Source: Desulfovibrio sp. G11
GTDB lineage: Bacteria > Desulfobacterota > Desulfovibrionia > Desulfovibrionales > Desulfovibrionaceae
Direction: 5' to 3'
Assembly: GCF_900243745.1 (NCBI RefSeq)
Contig: NZ_LT984798.1
Coordinates: 2,226,501-2,290,500, forward strand
DNA: 64,000 bases
In this document: positions 17,464-28,026 of the stretch, piece by piece
Position numbering within the stretch: the stretch's first letter is position 1
Layout: each line of letters starts with the position of its first letter
The notes under the pieces: model-generated
Database searches by the model: none
The model's input: only the letters and a program-made list of their open reading frames with translations
Told to the model about the DNA's origin: nothing
Position numbers and translations under genes: made by a program

Positions 17464-18866
17464 GCTTTCTCCGAAGCGTTGGCGGTTTTTGCATCCGATG
17501 CAGCGTCTGCGTCTGTCTTTTCCTGCCCGCCGTCATCGGCATCTTTTTCAGTTTTGGGTTTGCGGCCAAAGGCTGCCGCCACCCAGATGCTTATTTCATA
17601 CAGGATAAGCATGGGGCAGGCCATGAGCAGTTGTGAGACCACATCGGGCGGGGTAAGAATGGCCGCTACAATAAAGATGCCCAGAATCGCATAACGCCGC
17701 GCCTGCCGCATCATGGCAGCGGTGACAACGCCCATGCGTGCGAGAAAGAAGGCAAAAAGCGGCATTTCAAAAATAATGCCGAAGGCCAGAATGAGCTTGA
17801 GCACAAAACTCAGATAGTCGCTCACCTTGGGCATGGCCACGATTTCTTCGGTGGCAAAGCTCACAAAGAAACTGAAGGCATAGGGAAAAACCACAAAATA
17901 ACAGAACGCGCCGCCGCAGATGAAGAACAGGGCAGACATTATCGCAATGGGGATGATGTATTTTTTTTCTTCTTCATACAGGCCGGGCGCGATGAATGAC
18001 CATATCTGGTAGAAAATCACCGGGCTGGATACAAAAACACCCGCCACAAAGGCAATGTGCATGCGGGTGAAAAATCCTTCGGGCAAGGTGGTGTAAATGG
18101 CGTGTGAACCCTTGGGCAAAACGGCCAGAAGGGGATTGACCAGCACGTCAAAAATGGGATCCACCACGGCCCAGCAGGCAAAAAAGCCCACGATCACAGC
18201 GATACAGCAGCGCACAAGGCGCATGCGCAGTTCGCCAAGGTGGTCCATAAGGCCCATGGGCTTGTCCGGACCGCCTTCTTCTTCGTCATCGTCCTCATCG
18301 GGCGTGGCTGGGGGCTGACCGCCGGAAACCGCCGGAACGGGGGCAGGCTCTTCCGACGCGTTGGGCGGAAACGGACTGGCCGGGGGCAGGGGCGGCTGCC
18401 CGCCCGAACCAGCGGCAACGGCGGGCGCGGCGGCAGCTTTGCCAGAAGTTTCGGCCGCAGCTTCAGCGGATGCCGTGTTACCCGAGGTCTGTGTGCCTGT
18501 AGTCGTGTCGGCATTTTCAGCCGAATCCGGCTGTGTATTCTGTGTCGGACTTTTCACGGTGGCAGCTTCGTTGCCGTCAGGGGCGGCCTGCGCATCCCCG
18601 GCAGCGACATGGCTTTTTATGCCGTCTTCTGTCGGGGGGGGGGTGGCGCGCGTGCTGTTACCGGGCGTGTCTTTCGCCCTGTTTTCCGTCTGGCCGCCGT
18701 TTGGTGCGGCAGAGGCCGCCAGATGGCTGGCGGCCTCAAGATTCACGTTGCCGATGACGGACAGTGCAGCGGCTGCTTCCGGCCCGGCGCCGGATTCTTC
18801 GGAACGGGAGGCGTCAGAAACGCTTGTCGCGGCCTGCTCCAGTGGAACTTTTTTTTCTTCAGTCAT
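17460..18866 (-). CDS. tatC: Sec-independent translocase TatC with long disordered N-terminal extension
   Basis: Core receptor and channel of the twin-arginine pathway in the inner membrane. The TatC domain starts near residue 203 ([14 protein letters not shown]) and has six predicted membrane helices through about residue 440. The first 200 residues are Ala/Pro/Thr/Ser/Asp-rich, end in an acidic DEDDDEEE patch and have no counterpart in ordinary TatC, which is about 250 residues. The extension seems genuinely translated, because the ATG at 18866 overlaps tatB by ATGA. The extension codon run contains ten consecutive C residues (18634-18643), a slippage-prone tract. A charged tail follows the last helix. 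Confidence 0.93.
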   Translation of the reverse strand: MTEEKKVPLEQAATSVSDASRSEESGAGPEAAAALSVIGNVNLEAASHLAASAAPNGGQTENRAKDTPGNSTRATPPPTEDGIKSHVAAGDAQAAPDGNEAATVKSPTQNTQPDSAENADTTTGTQTSGNTASAEAAAETSGKAAAAPAVAAGSGGQPPLPPASPFPPNASEEPAPVPAVSGGQPPATPDEDDDEEEGGPDKPMGLMDHLGELRMRLVRCCIAVIVGFFACWAVVDPIFDVLVNPLLAVLPKGSHAIYTTLPEGFFTRMHIAFVAGVFVSSPVIFYQIWSFIAPGLYEEEKKYIIPIAIMSALFFICGGAFCYFVVFPYAFSFFVSFATEEIVAMPKVSDYLSFVLKLILAFGIIFEMPLFAFFLARMGVVTAAMMRQARRYAILGIFIVAAILTPPDVVSQLLMACPMLILYEISIWVAAAFGRKPKTEKDADDGGQEKTDADAASDAKTANASEKA

Positions 18867-19432
18867 GCCTTGCCGCCGTTTTCAGAAGCAGGGGTGGACG
18901 GAGTAATGCGGGCTTCTGCAGCGCGCGCTTCAGCTTCAGTTCGGGCCAGGGCTTCAGCCAGGGGGCTGCCTTCAGGAGGAACCGGCACGCCGGAAGCTGT
19001 GGTGTCAGTTTCCGGAGCGGCTTCAGCAGCAGGGGCGGCCTGGGGGACGCTTTCAGCCTGCGGAGCCTCTGAAGGGGGCTGCACAACTGTGGTATCAAGC
19101 ACAGCTTCGGATGCAGGGGCATCCTTGGCTGCCGTCATACCCTGCGCGGCACGGGGTTCAGGCTGCTCCGCTGCCTGCTCTGTGCTTTGCTGCGCCGCCT
19201 GCGTGCCATCGGCTTCGGCTCTGGCGGCTTTGGCGGCTTCCTTTTTGCGTTTTTTCTGTTCTTCCTCTTCAGCCTCGGCATTGAGGGTGCGCTGGAAGTC
19301 GGTGGAAACCCGGCGGAATTCGCCCATGGCCTTGCCCAGCGTGCGCGACACATTGGCAAGGCTCTTGGGACCCAACACAATCAGGGCCACCACAAGGATG
19401 ACCAGAAGTTCCGTGCTGCCTATACCGAACAT
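18863..19432 (-). CDS. tatB: Sec-independent translocase TatB/TatA
   Basis: A 189-residue single-span Tat subunit. The N-terminal helix (residues 6-22) is followed by the hinge GPKSL, an amphipathic helix (VSRTLGKAMGEFRR) and a Lys/Glu-rich segment. A long Ala/Glu/Pro-rich tail completes it. The Glu at residue 8 in the helix and the length favour TatB over TatA. It sits nine bases after guaA and overlaps tatC by ATGA. Confidence 0.92.
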   Translation of the reverse strand: MFGIGSTELLVILVVALIVLGPKSLANVSRTLGKAMGEFRRVSTDFQRTLNAEAEEEEQKKRKKEAAKAARAEADGTQAAQQSTEQAAEQPEPRAAQGMTAAKDAPASEAVLDTTVVQPPSEAPQAESVPQAAPAAEAAPETDTTASGVPVPPEGSPLAEALARTEAEARAAEARITPSTPASENGGKA

Positions 19433-19441
19433 GCGGTTCTC

Positions 19442-20977
19442 CTATTCCCATTCAATGGTGCTGGGCGGTTTGGAGGACACATCGTAAACCACACGGTTGA
19501 CGCCCTTGACTTCATTGATGATGCGGCCCGACATGCGCTCGATGAGATCAGCGGGCAGGCGCGCCCAGTCTGCTGTCATGGCGTCAACGCTGTCGACCAC
19601 GCGCAGGGCCACCACATGTTCATAGGTGCGCCCGTCGCCCATAACGCCCACGGTCTTGAGGGGCAGCAGCACGGCAAAGCCCTGCCAGACCTTACGATAC
19701 CAGCCGGATTCGCGCAGTTCCTGCTGCACGATCCTGTCGGCCTGGCGCAGGATGTTGAGGCGTTCTTCGCTCACTTCGCCAAGCACACGGATGGCAAGGC
19801 CGGGACCAGGGAAGGGATGCCGCCACACGATGGAGTCGGGCATGCCGAGTTCGGCCGCCACTTTGCGCACTTCGTCCTTGAAGAGTTCACGCAGGGGTTC
19901 AATAAGCTTGAGCTTCATTGTGTCGGGCAGGCCGCCCACATTGTGGTGACTCTTGATGACGGCGCTGGGTCCCTTGTGGGAAATGGATTCAATGACGTCG
20001 GGATACAGGGTTCCCTGCGCCAGAAAGTCCACCTGATCCAGCTTGTTGGCTTCTTCATCAAAAATTTCAATAAAGGTGTGGCCGATGATTTTGCGTTTCT
20101 TTTCGGGGTCTTCCACGCCTTTGAGCTTGGAAAGAAAGCGCTCCTGCGCCTGCACGAAGTTGAGGTTGAGGTCAAAATGCTCGCGCAGGTAGCTGACCAC
20201 CTCATCACCTTCGCCAAGACGCAGCAGGCCGTTGTCCACAAAGATGCAGTGCAGGCGCTTGCCTATGGCCCTGTGCAGCAGCACGGCCACCACTGTGGAG
20301 TCGATACCGCCCGAAAGGGCGCAGACCACGTGCCTGTCGCCCACCTGCTCGGCCATTTCCTTGACTACGCGCTCCACAAAGGAGGACATGGTCCAGTCGG
20401 GCTTGATGCCCGTGACCTTGAACAGGAAGTTGTGCAGCATGCGCTCGCCGTCCACGCTGTGGTGCACTTCGGGATGGAACTGCACGGCGTAGATTTTGCG
20501 GGTCTCATCGGCCATGGCGGCCACTTCAAGGGTGCTGGTGCTGCCAGTAACCGTAAAGCCGGGCGGCGGGGCCATCACCTTGTCGCCATGGCTCATCCAT
20601 ACGCGGGTGGGTGCGGTGATACCTTCCCACAGGGCGCAGGGTGCGGTGAAATTGAGGTCGGCCGGGCCGTATTCGCGCGTGAGAGACTGGGCCAGCTGCC
20701 CGCCCATCTCGCGGGCCAGAAGCTGCATGCCATAGCAGATGCCGAGCACGGGCACACCCAGTTCAAGAAAACCGGGGTCCAGCGCCGGTGCGTCGGCTTC
20801 GCCCACGCTGGCGGGGCCGCCGGAAAGGATGATGGCCTGGGGCTTCATGGCGGCCACCTGCTGGGCGGTGGTCACGCAGGAATGAATTTCGGAGTATACC
20901 CCGGCCTCACGCACACGGCGTGCGATAAGCTGGGTAACCTGTGAGCCGTAGTCTATTATAATGACCTTGCTGGGCAT
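19442..20977 (-). CDS. guaA: GMP synthase (glutamine-hydrolysing)
   Basis: Converts XMP to GMP. The 511-residue bifunctional form has a class I glutamine amidotransferase domain with nucleophile Cys in [10 protein letters not shown] and HPEV. This is followed by an ATP-pyrophosphatase domain with the P-loop [10 protein letters not shown] and the GMPS dimerisation domain ending in TIEWE. The start at 20977 ([11 protein letters not shown]) removes a 20-residue frame extension and agrees with family N-termini. guaB lies 86 bases upstream on the same strand, and tatB follows at once. Confidence 0.97.
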   Translation of the reverse strand: MPSKVIIIDYGSQVTQLIARRVREAGVYSEIHSCVTTAQQVAAMKPQAIILSGGPASVGEADAPALDPGFLELGVPVLGICYGMQLLAREMGGQLAQSLTREYGPADLNFTAPCALWEGITAPTRVWMSHGDKVMAPPPGFTVTGSTSTLEVAAMADETRKIYAVQFHPEVHHSVDGERMLHNFLFKVTGIKPDWTMSSFVERVVKEMAEQVGDRHVVCALSGGIDSTVVAVLLHRAIGKRLHCIFVDNGLLRLGEGDEVVSYLREHFDLNLNFVQAQERFLSKLKGVEDPEKKRKIIGHTFIEIFDEEANKLDQVDFLAQGTLYPDVIESISHKGPSAVIKSHHNVGGLPDTMKLKLIEPLRELFKDEVRKVAAELGMPDSIVWRHPFPGPGLAIRVLGEVSEERLNILRQADRIVQQELRESGWYRKVWQGFAVLLPLKTVGVMGDGRTYEHVVALRVVDSVDAMTADWARLPADLIERMSGRIINEVKGVNRVVYDVSSKPPSTIEWE

Positions 20978-21063
20978 AGTGTCCTCACGATCTGTATGAG
21001 CTTCGCGCGCCGGGACGCGCCGGTTGCCTGTCTGCACGGCGTACGCCTTGCGGCGCAGCGGCC

Positions 21064-22551
<1,488 letters not shown>

Positions 22552-22568
22552 TCAAATTGTAGTCTAAC

Positions 22569-22597
22569 AGGGTATCCCCTTGCGGGCCGTATGTCAA
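22569..22597 (-). promoter_or_regulatory. Sigma-70-type promoter of guaB
   Basis: On the minus strand TTGACA (22597-22592) is followed after 17 bases by TACCCT (22574-22569). The -35 is a perfect consensus; the -10 matches three of six. Transcription would start about 40 bases before the guaB ATG. Confidence 0.6.
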
Positions 22598-22688
22598 TGT
22601 AGGCTGTGGCTCTGCGGCCGGGCCAGTCGGGGCACGGGCCGGGCCGGCCGCTCCTGTGCGGAGCGGGTGCTTGCGCGTACAGTTTTTG

Positions 22689-22722
22689 AGCGCCCTTGGC
22701 AAGTCCCGGAGGGCGCTTTTTT
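22689..22722 (+). terminator. Intrinsic terminator in the ffh leader
   Basis: AGCGCCCT (22689-22696) and AGGGCGCT (22110-plus arm at 22110 is not involved; the arm is 22710-22717) pair around a 13-base loop, followed by TTTTTT. No coding gene precedes it on this strand, so it could end a small RNA or attenuate ffh. Confidence 0.65.
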
Positions 22723-22877
22723 GTTCAAGACTTGACGTGAGGCGGCAAACATCCTATGAATCACCACTTCGCCCCTGTGGGGCGTATGCGCCGTGCGGCG
22801 GCCGCGTGCAGGCATGTCTGCGCGGGGCAGGCGACAGCACTGCTTTTTTGCCGCTTGGCGGCCCCTGTGGAGACTGC

Positions 22878-24416
22878 ATGTTCGAAAGCCTTTCAGACAG
22901 ACTTTCCGGCGTATTCCGTTCTTTCGGCGGACGCGGCCAGCTTACCGAAGAAAACGTGCAGGCCGGCCTGCGCGAAGTGCGGCTGGCCCTGCTGGAAGCG
23001 GACGTTAACTTCAAGGTCGTTAAAGACTTTGTTGAAAACGTGCGCGAGAAGTGTCTCGGCCAGGAAGTGCTCAAAGGGGTAAGTCCGGCACAGCAAGTGG
23101 TCAAGATCGTTCATGATGAGCTGGTCGGCCTGCTTGGCGGTGAAACCGCCGCGCTTGACCTTCAGGGGCGTGAGCCGGCTGTCATCATGCTTGTGGGCCT
23201 GCAAGGCTCGGGTAAAACCACCTCCGCAGGCAAGATAGCAAATATTTTGCGCAAGCAAAAGATGCGCCCCTATCTTGTGCCGGCCGACGTATACCGCCCT
23301 GCGGCCATTGACCAGCTGACGGTGCTTGCCAAGCAGTTGGACATGCCCTGCTATCCTTCCACCGTGGACATGAACCCCGTGGACATAGCAAAGGCCGCGC
23401 TTGAAGAGGCTCGGCGCGAGCAGGCCACGGTGCTGCTGCTTGACACGGCGGGCCGCCTGCATGTTGACGAACCGCTCATGCAGGAGCTTGAGGCCATCAA
23501 GGCTGCTGTGCAGCCGCAGGAAATTCTGTTCGTGGCTGATGCCATGACCGGTCAGGATGCCGTGACCGTGGCCGAAAGCTTTAACGAGCGGCTGGGCGTC
23601 ACCGGCGTGGTGCTGACCAAGATGGACGGCGATGCGCGCGGCGGTGCGGCCCTTTCCATCCGCGCGGTGACAGGCGCGCCTGTCAAATTTGTGGGTATGG
23701 GCGAAAAGCTGTCGGAGATGGAGGTCTTCCACCCCGACCGTATCGCCGGGCGTATTCTGGGCATGGGCGACGTGCTTACTCTGGTGGAGAAAGCACAGGG
23801 CGCCATCAATGCCGAAGAAGCCGAAGAGCTGGCCCGCAAGATGAAAAAAGCCAGCTTTGACCTTGAAGATTTTCGTACCCAGATGCGCCGCATCAAAAAG
23901 CTTGGTTCGCTGGAAAGCATCCTCAAGATGATTCCCGGCCTGGGCGGTCTGCGCGACAAGCTGGCCGAAGCCAGCGGAGCCATGCCCGAAAAGGAAATGG
24001 CGCGCACCGAGGCCATAATCAATTCGATGACTATGGCCGAACGGCGCAATCCCGACCTTCTGAACGGCAGCCGCCGGGCGCGTATTGCCAAGGGCGCGGG
24101 CGTAACCGTGGCTCAGGTGAACCAGCTTGTGCGCCAGTTTGAGCAGATGCGCCAGATGATGAAGGGCATGATGGGCGGCAAGGGCGCAAAAATGCCCTCA
24201 ATGCCGCGCATGCGTGGCATGCCCCCCGGCATGATGCCCCCCGGCGGCATGGGCGGTATGCCCGGCATGGGCGGCCTGCCTGGTATGGGTGGTCTGCCCG
24301 GAATGGGGGGATTGCCCGGTATGGAAGGCATGCCCGGCGGGCGTGCCGGTTCCGGAAAGTCGGCTGCGGCTAAAAAGCGCAAGAAAAAAGAGCGCCAGAA
24401 GCGCAAGAAAAAATAA
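22878..24416 (+). CDS. ffh: Signal recognition particle protein Ffh
   Basis: GTPase that binds signal sequences and SRP RNA for co-translational targeting. The 512-residue protein has an N-terminal four-helix domain, then the G domain (P-loop GLQGSGKTT, DTAGRLHVDE, TKMDGDARGG) and an M domain. The M domain ends in a Met/Gly-rich tail with about four GMGGLP-like repeats (24240-24330) and a basic KKRKKK end. The start at 22878 was chosen from the conserved MFESLSDRL. It heads the run ffh-rpsP-khpA-rimM. Confidence 0.97.
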   Translation: MFESLSDRLSGVFRSFGGRGQLTEENVQAGLREVRLALLEADVNFKVVKDFVENVREKCLGQEVLKGVSPAQQVVKIVHDELVGLLGGETAALDLQGREPAVIMLVGLQGSGKTTSAGKIANILRKQKMRPYLVPADVYRPAAIDQLTVLAKQLDMPCYPSTVDMNPVDIAKAALEEARREQATVLLLDTAGRLHVDEPLMQELEAIKAAVQPQEILFVADAMTGQDAVTVAESFNERLGVTGVVLTKMDGDARGGAALSIRAVTGAPVKFVGMGEKLSEMEVFHPDRIAGRILGMGDVLTLVEKAQGAINAEEAEELARKMKKASFDLEDFRTQMRRIKKLGSLESILKMIPGLGGLRDKLAEASGAMPEKEMARTEAIINSMTMAERRNPDLLNGSRRARIAKGAGVTVAQVNQLVRQFEQMRQMMKGMMGGKGAKMPSMPRMRGMPPGMMPPGGMGGMPGMGGLPGMGGLPGMGGLPGMEGMPGGRAGSGKSAAAKKRKKKERQKRKKK

Positions 24417-24534
24417 GGCATTTCGCGGCAAGGAGCGCCGCCGTAGCGGCAACACCTCTTTGCGCCAGGGCTTTTCCGCCCTTGCCCTTTCCCGGGCGCA
24501 ACGATAACATAACACCTCAAAGGGAGTTGGACTC

Positions 24535-24774
24535 ATGGCTGTAAAGTTGAAATTGACCCGCCTCGGCAGCAAAAAGCACCCCTTCTACCGGGTGGTGGCC
24601 GCCACTGACGAAACCCGTCGTGATGGCCGTCCGCTGGAGTTTCTGGGCTACTATAATCCCATGACTGATCCGGTTGAAGTCAAGCTCGATGCGGACAAAA
24701 TCAAGGAATGGCTGGCCCGTGGCGCAGAACCCACGGACACCGTCCGCGCCCTGATTAAAAAACACATGGCCTAG
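24535..24774 (+). CDS. rpsP: 30S ribosomal protein S16
   Basis: A 79-residue S16 protein beginning [19 protein letters not shown], the family signature, with full-length C-terminus. GGGAG lies about ten bases before the ATG. It follows ffh by 118 bases. Confidence 0.97.
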   Translation: MAVKLKLTRLGSKKHPFYRVVAATDETRRDGRPLEFLGYYNPMTDPVEVKLDADKIKEWLARGAEPTDTVRALIKKHMA

Positions 24775-24929
24775 CGCATTCCGCTACGCTTCCGCCACGG
24801 CGGCAGATGCCCTGCGGCCTCCCGCATATCGTAACACATGGCGGGAATGGCCGTTTGTGGGCAAATCGGCACTGCGCGCGGCCTTTACTGTTCCGGATAT
24901 TTCCGGCGCAGGCCCCTTGGAGGTGTACA

Positions 24930-25160
24930 ATGAAGGCCCTGATCGAATATATTGCCCGGTCCCTGGTGGATCACCCCGACGAGGTGCAGGTCAGCGAAGT
25001 GGAAGGCGAGCAGACTACCGTGCTGGAACTCAAGGTTGCCAAGGAAGACCTGGGCAAGGTTATTGGCAAGCAGGGCCGCACGGCCCGTGCCATGCGCACC
25101 ATTCTGAGTGCCGCTTCCATCAAGTGCAAAAAACGCACTGTGCTGGAAATACTGGAATAG
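24930..25160 (+). CDS. khpA: KH-domain RNA-binding protein KhpA
   Basis: A 76-residue single KH domain. The RNA-contact loop is in [14 protein letters not shown] (GxxG as GKQG). It belongs to the KhpA/YlqC family normally found between rpsP and rimM, as here. The start at 24930 follows GGAGG. It probably acts in RNA chaperoning or ribosome assembly. Confidence 0.93.
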   Translation: MKALIEYIARSLVDHPDEVQVSEVEGEQTTVLELKVAKEDLGKVIGKQGRTARAMRTILSAASIKCKKRTVLEILE

Positions 25161-25172
25161 CGTCTGGAAGTT

Positions 25173-25700
25173 ATGGCCGATTCTTGGATTCATATGGGTA
25201 CGCTTGCGCGGCCCCACGGCATTAAAGGGGAGATCTGCATCGACTGGTATGCGGACTCCCCCTTGCTTTTGACAACCCCGCTCTGGATTCAGGCGGGCGA
25301 TGGCGAACCGCGCCGGGTACGTCAGGTGGCTGTGCGCAGCCACAAGGGGCGTCCGCTGCTTCAGCTTGAAGGCGTGGTTGACCGCAATGCCGTTGAAGGG
25401 CTGCGCGGCTGCAAACTCTTGACCAAACGCGAAGCCCTGCCGGAACCGGAAGATGACGAAGTCTATCTGGAAGACCTGCTGGGGGGCGATGTTTTTCTGC
25501 CGGACGGAAAACGCCTGGGTACACTCGACCACTTTGAATATCCCGCGGGGCTTGAGATGTGGGTCATCGTGACCGATGACAACCGCGAAGTGCTCTTTCC
25601 TGCAAGGCCAGAATTTATTGCGGGCTTTGATCTGGAAGGTCCGGCCGTCATTATTGATCCGCCGGAAGGTCTGCTGGATATCTATCTTTCTGAAAAATAG
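25173..25700 (+). CDS. rimM: Ribosome maturation factor RimM
   Basis: A 175-residue protein needed for 16S processing and 30S head assembly. The N-terminal beta-barrel begins with GTLARPHGIKGE, the family signature, and the PRC-barrel domain contains VYLEDLLGGDV. It follows khpA by 12 bases. In most bacteria trmD and rplS come next; here a terminator follows and those genes lie 12 kb away in the opposite orientation. Confidence 0.95.
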   Translation: MADSWIHMGTLARPHGIKGEICIDWYADSPLLLTTPLWIQAGDGEPRRVRQVAVRSHKGRPLLQLEGVVDRNAVEGLRGCKLLTKREALPEPEDDEVYLEDLLGGDVFLPDGKRLGTLDHFEYPAGLEMWVIVTDDNREVLFPARPEFIAGFDLEGPAVIIDPPEGLLDIYLSEK

Positions 25701-25725
25701 CCCGTATGTGGGGCATGCTGTATAT

Positions 25726-25748
25726 AAACCCGCGCAAGCGGGTTTTTT
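25726..25748 (+). terminator. Intrinsic terminator after rimM
   Basis: AAACCCGC and GCGGGTTT pair over a GCAA tetraloop and continue into a T run. This ends the ffh-rpsP-khpA-rimM transcript. Confidence 0.85.
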
Positions 25749-25835
25749 ACTTGCGAACCTTTGCTGCCCGGCCTTGCCATGCAGTTGGCGCGCCTTATAG
25801 TTAGTTCATGTTATTTGCCCAATCAGAGGATGACC

Positions 25836-26777
25836 ATGCCTGAACTGCCGGAAGTGGAGACTGTTGCCCGCACCCTGCGGCCCCATGTGCAGGATCGCAT
25901 TATTGCTGACGCGCAGGTTTTGCGCCCCACCAGCCAGCATCCCCTGAGCCTGCCCCTGCAGGACCTGCGGGGATGCCGCATCGCTGACGTAGTGCGCCGG
26001 GGCAAACTGCTCTTGCTGCTGCTTGACCCAACCGAAGCGGAAAAAACGTGTGTACGCGGCATGCAAAACCTGCGTCTGGCCGTGCACTTGCGCATGACGG
26101 GGCGTCTTATGACCTATGCGGCGAAAACGTCGCCAGGCACGCATACCCGCTGTATCCTTGATCTGAAAGCATTGCCCGCCGCCGCTGGCGGGCAGGCCGC
26201 GGCGGAATGTGGGCCTGCCGGAGGAGCAGGCGTGCCCGGGGCTGAAGACTGTTTGACGTCCGGCGAGCGTCGCCTGTTTTTTGACGACGTGCGCGCCTTC
26301 GGAACCATGCTGGCAGGCACGCCGGAGATGTTTGCCCGCTGGCCTTTCTGGCGGGAGCTTGGCCCCGAGCCTCTGGATATTACGGAAGCGGCCTTTGCCG
26401 CAAGCATTGCCGCAAAAAGGTCTGCCATCAAGGCTGTGCTGCTGGATCAGAAAATGCTGGCCGGGGTCGGCAATATCTATGCGGACGAAAGCCTGTTTGC
26501 CGCAGGCATTGACCCGCGCCGGAAAGCTTCTGAGCTGACGCGGCTTCAGGCCGACCGCCTTTTGCAATGCCTGCGGGATGTGCTTTTACTGTCCATCTCC
26601 CAGTGCGGCAGTTCCATTCGTGATTACAGGGATGCCGACGGCAATGTGGGGGCCTTTCAGAATATCTTTGCCGTGTACGGGCGCGGCGGGCAAAAGTGCA
26701 AGACTTGCGGAAGCCTTCTGGAAAAGGCCAAAGTGGCTGGCAGGAGTACAGTTTTTTGCCCGCAGTGTCAGCATTAG
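25836..26777 (+). CDS. mutM: Formamidopyrimidine-DNA glycosylase (MutM/Fpg)
   Basis: Base-excision repair of oxidised purines. The start at 25836 gives MPELPEVE, where Pro2 becomes the catalytic N-terminal residue. RRGKLLL holds the conserved lysine. The helix-two-turn-helix with LAGVGNIYADE and a C-terminal zinc finger (C-x2-C ... C-x2-C, ending CPQCQH) are intact. At 313 residues it is about 40 longer than usual, owing to a Gly/Ala-rich insert near residues 108-145. Confidence 0.95.
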   Translation: MPELPEVETVARTLRPHVQDRIIADAQVLRPTSQHPLSLPLQDLRGCRIADVVRRGKLLLLLLDPTEAEKTCVRGMQNLRLAVHLRMTGRLMTYAAKTSPGTHTRCILDLKALPAAAGGQAAAECGPAGGAGVPGAEDCLTSGERRLFFDDVRAFGTMLAGTPEMFARWPFWRELGPEPLDITEAAFAASIAAKRSAIKAVLLDQKMLAGVGNIYADESLFAAGIDPRRKASELTRLQADRLLQCLRDVLLLSISQCGSSIRDYRDADGNVGAFQNIFAVYGRGGQKCKTCGSLLEKAKVAGRSTVFCPQCQH

Positions 26778-27099
26778 CCCCATGTGCGCTCGCGCCTTTG
26801 CCCGGATTTTTCTGTTTCTGGCTGGCGCATTAATTATGGGGATATGTCATCTCAAGACAGCATGACATCCATTACGGTGATTGGCAGCGCAAGTATCCGG
26901 CTCTGCTGCCTTTAACGTGAGCCGTGCCGGCAACGGCCGATGCAGTGTTACGCCTTTGTGGCAGGCATGCATTCGCGCAGCAGCCAGAACAGTTTCAGGG
27001 CGAAACCTGCTCTGGCCAGCTGCACTCCGGTCCGTAACATGTAGACGTGGCCTTCTACTTGTCCCGGCAGTGCTGTCCACCCCCGGCAGCAAAGACCGC
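26778..27099. other. Intergenic region, convergent
   Basis: It lies between the ends of mutM and the flavoprotein gene. No gene, clear terminator or RNA was recognised. Confidence 0.4.
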
Positions 27100-27750
27100 T
27101 CAGGCCCGGGCCATGCTCATGCCCAGTTCAAAGGCTTTCCGGCAGTCTTCCGGAAAAACTTCTTCCCTGCGTTTCAGCTTGGCTTCTTCAGAAAAGCACT
27201 CCACCTTGTATTTGCTGTAATCCATAAACTGATAGGTATCGTTGATGTAGAGTACGGCGGGCGGGGTCAGCATTCTGCCCGTAAAGTATTCCATGCCGCC
27301 CAGGTGCTCGGGATAGTGCATCTCGCGCATAAAACTTTCCGTAACGTTCATTGTATAGATAAAGGCCGTCTTCATTTTTTTGGGCGCTATGGAAGAATAT
27401 TCGGCGTCATACACAAGGTAGGGAAAAAGAAAGCGCTCAAAAAATGACCGCATTTCCCCTGTGATGCCCTGGAAATAGATGGGTGAGCCAAAAATGATGC
27501 CGTCCGCCAGAGAGAGTTTTTCCAGTACCGGCGCCAGTTCATCGCGCACGGCACAGCGGCCGTAAGACTTGCCGCCAAGCCGTTTGCATTCAAAACAGCT
27601 TATACAGCCCTTGTAAGTGTAGTCATAGAGATGCAGCATCTCTGTCTGCGCTTCGGGGCAGGCCGCGGCTATGCCTTCAAGCGCTTTGCCGAGCACCGTG
27701 GCGGTATTGCGTTTTTTTCTGGGGCTTCCGTTAACAGCATAAAACTGCAT
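27100..27750 (-). CDS. Flavodoxin-fold iron-sulfur flavoprotein
   Basis: A 216-residue NADPH-dependent FMN-reductase/flavodoxin-like protein. The FMN phosphate loop is NGSPRKKRNTA at residues 8-18. A CISCFECKR motif near residues 50-58 resembles the compact cysteine motif of archaeal iron-sulfur flavoproteins, and FGSPIYFQG contacts the flavin ring. AAGGAGA lies before the ATG at 27750. The electron donor and acceptor are unknown. It is preceded by a nested inverted repeat at 27840-27896. Confidence 0.85.
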   Translation of the reverse strand: MQFYAVNGSPRKKRNTATVLGKALEGIAAACPEAQTEMLHLYDYTYKGCISCFECKRLGGKSYGRCAVRDELAPVLEKLSLADGIIFGSPIYFQGITGEMRSFFERFLFPYLVYDAEYSSIAPKKMKTAFIYTMNVTESFMREMHYPEHLGGMEYFTGRMLTPPAVLYINDTYQFMDYSKYKVECFSEEAKLKRREEVFPEDCRKAFELGMSMARA

Positions 27751-27839
27751 GACCTATCTCCTTGGAAAGTGGTTGAAATGGAGCGCGCGGCGCTCTGCCA
27801 TCACAGGGGGATCTGTATTCCGATGATGGGGCGAAACGT

Positions 27840-27896
27840 ATTCCGCCATACGCAGATTTTTGTAAAAATCTGCACTGAAATGCCACAAGGCGGAAT
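27840..27896. repeat. Nested inverted repeats upstream of the flavoprotein gene
   Basis: Inner arms GCAGATTTTT (27852-27861) and AAAAATCTGC (27864-27873) are separated by two bases. Outer arms ATTCCGCC (27840-27847) and GGCGGAAT (27889-27896) enclose them. The structure could be an operator, a hairpin RNA or a small mobile repeat. Confidence 0.65.
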
Positions 27897-28026
27897 GCCC
27901 TGTGCCGGCATTGCAGCCTGGAACCAGTCCAGAGCATTTTCACGTTGGGAATGTTCTGGCGGCGGCGCGGGCAACGTTCGCTGTGAAGGTGCAGGCGCGA
28001 CGGTCAGAAAAAAGGACGGGCTGCCG

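Noticed and set aside
22600-22730. SRP RNA gene upstream of ffh
   Set aside because: The conserved SRP core GGAAGGAAGC was not found in either strand of this stretch.
24240-24330. Possible repeat array or CRISPR-like tract
   Set aside because: The repeats are degenerate codons for GMGGLP in the Met-rich tail of Ffh. No spacers or Cas genes are present.
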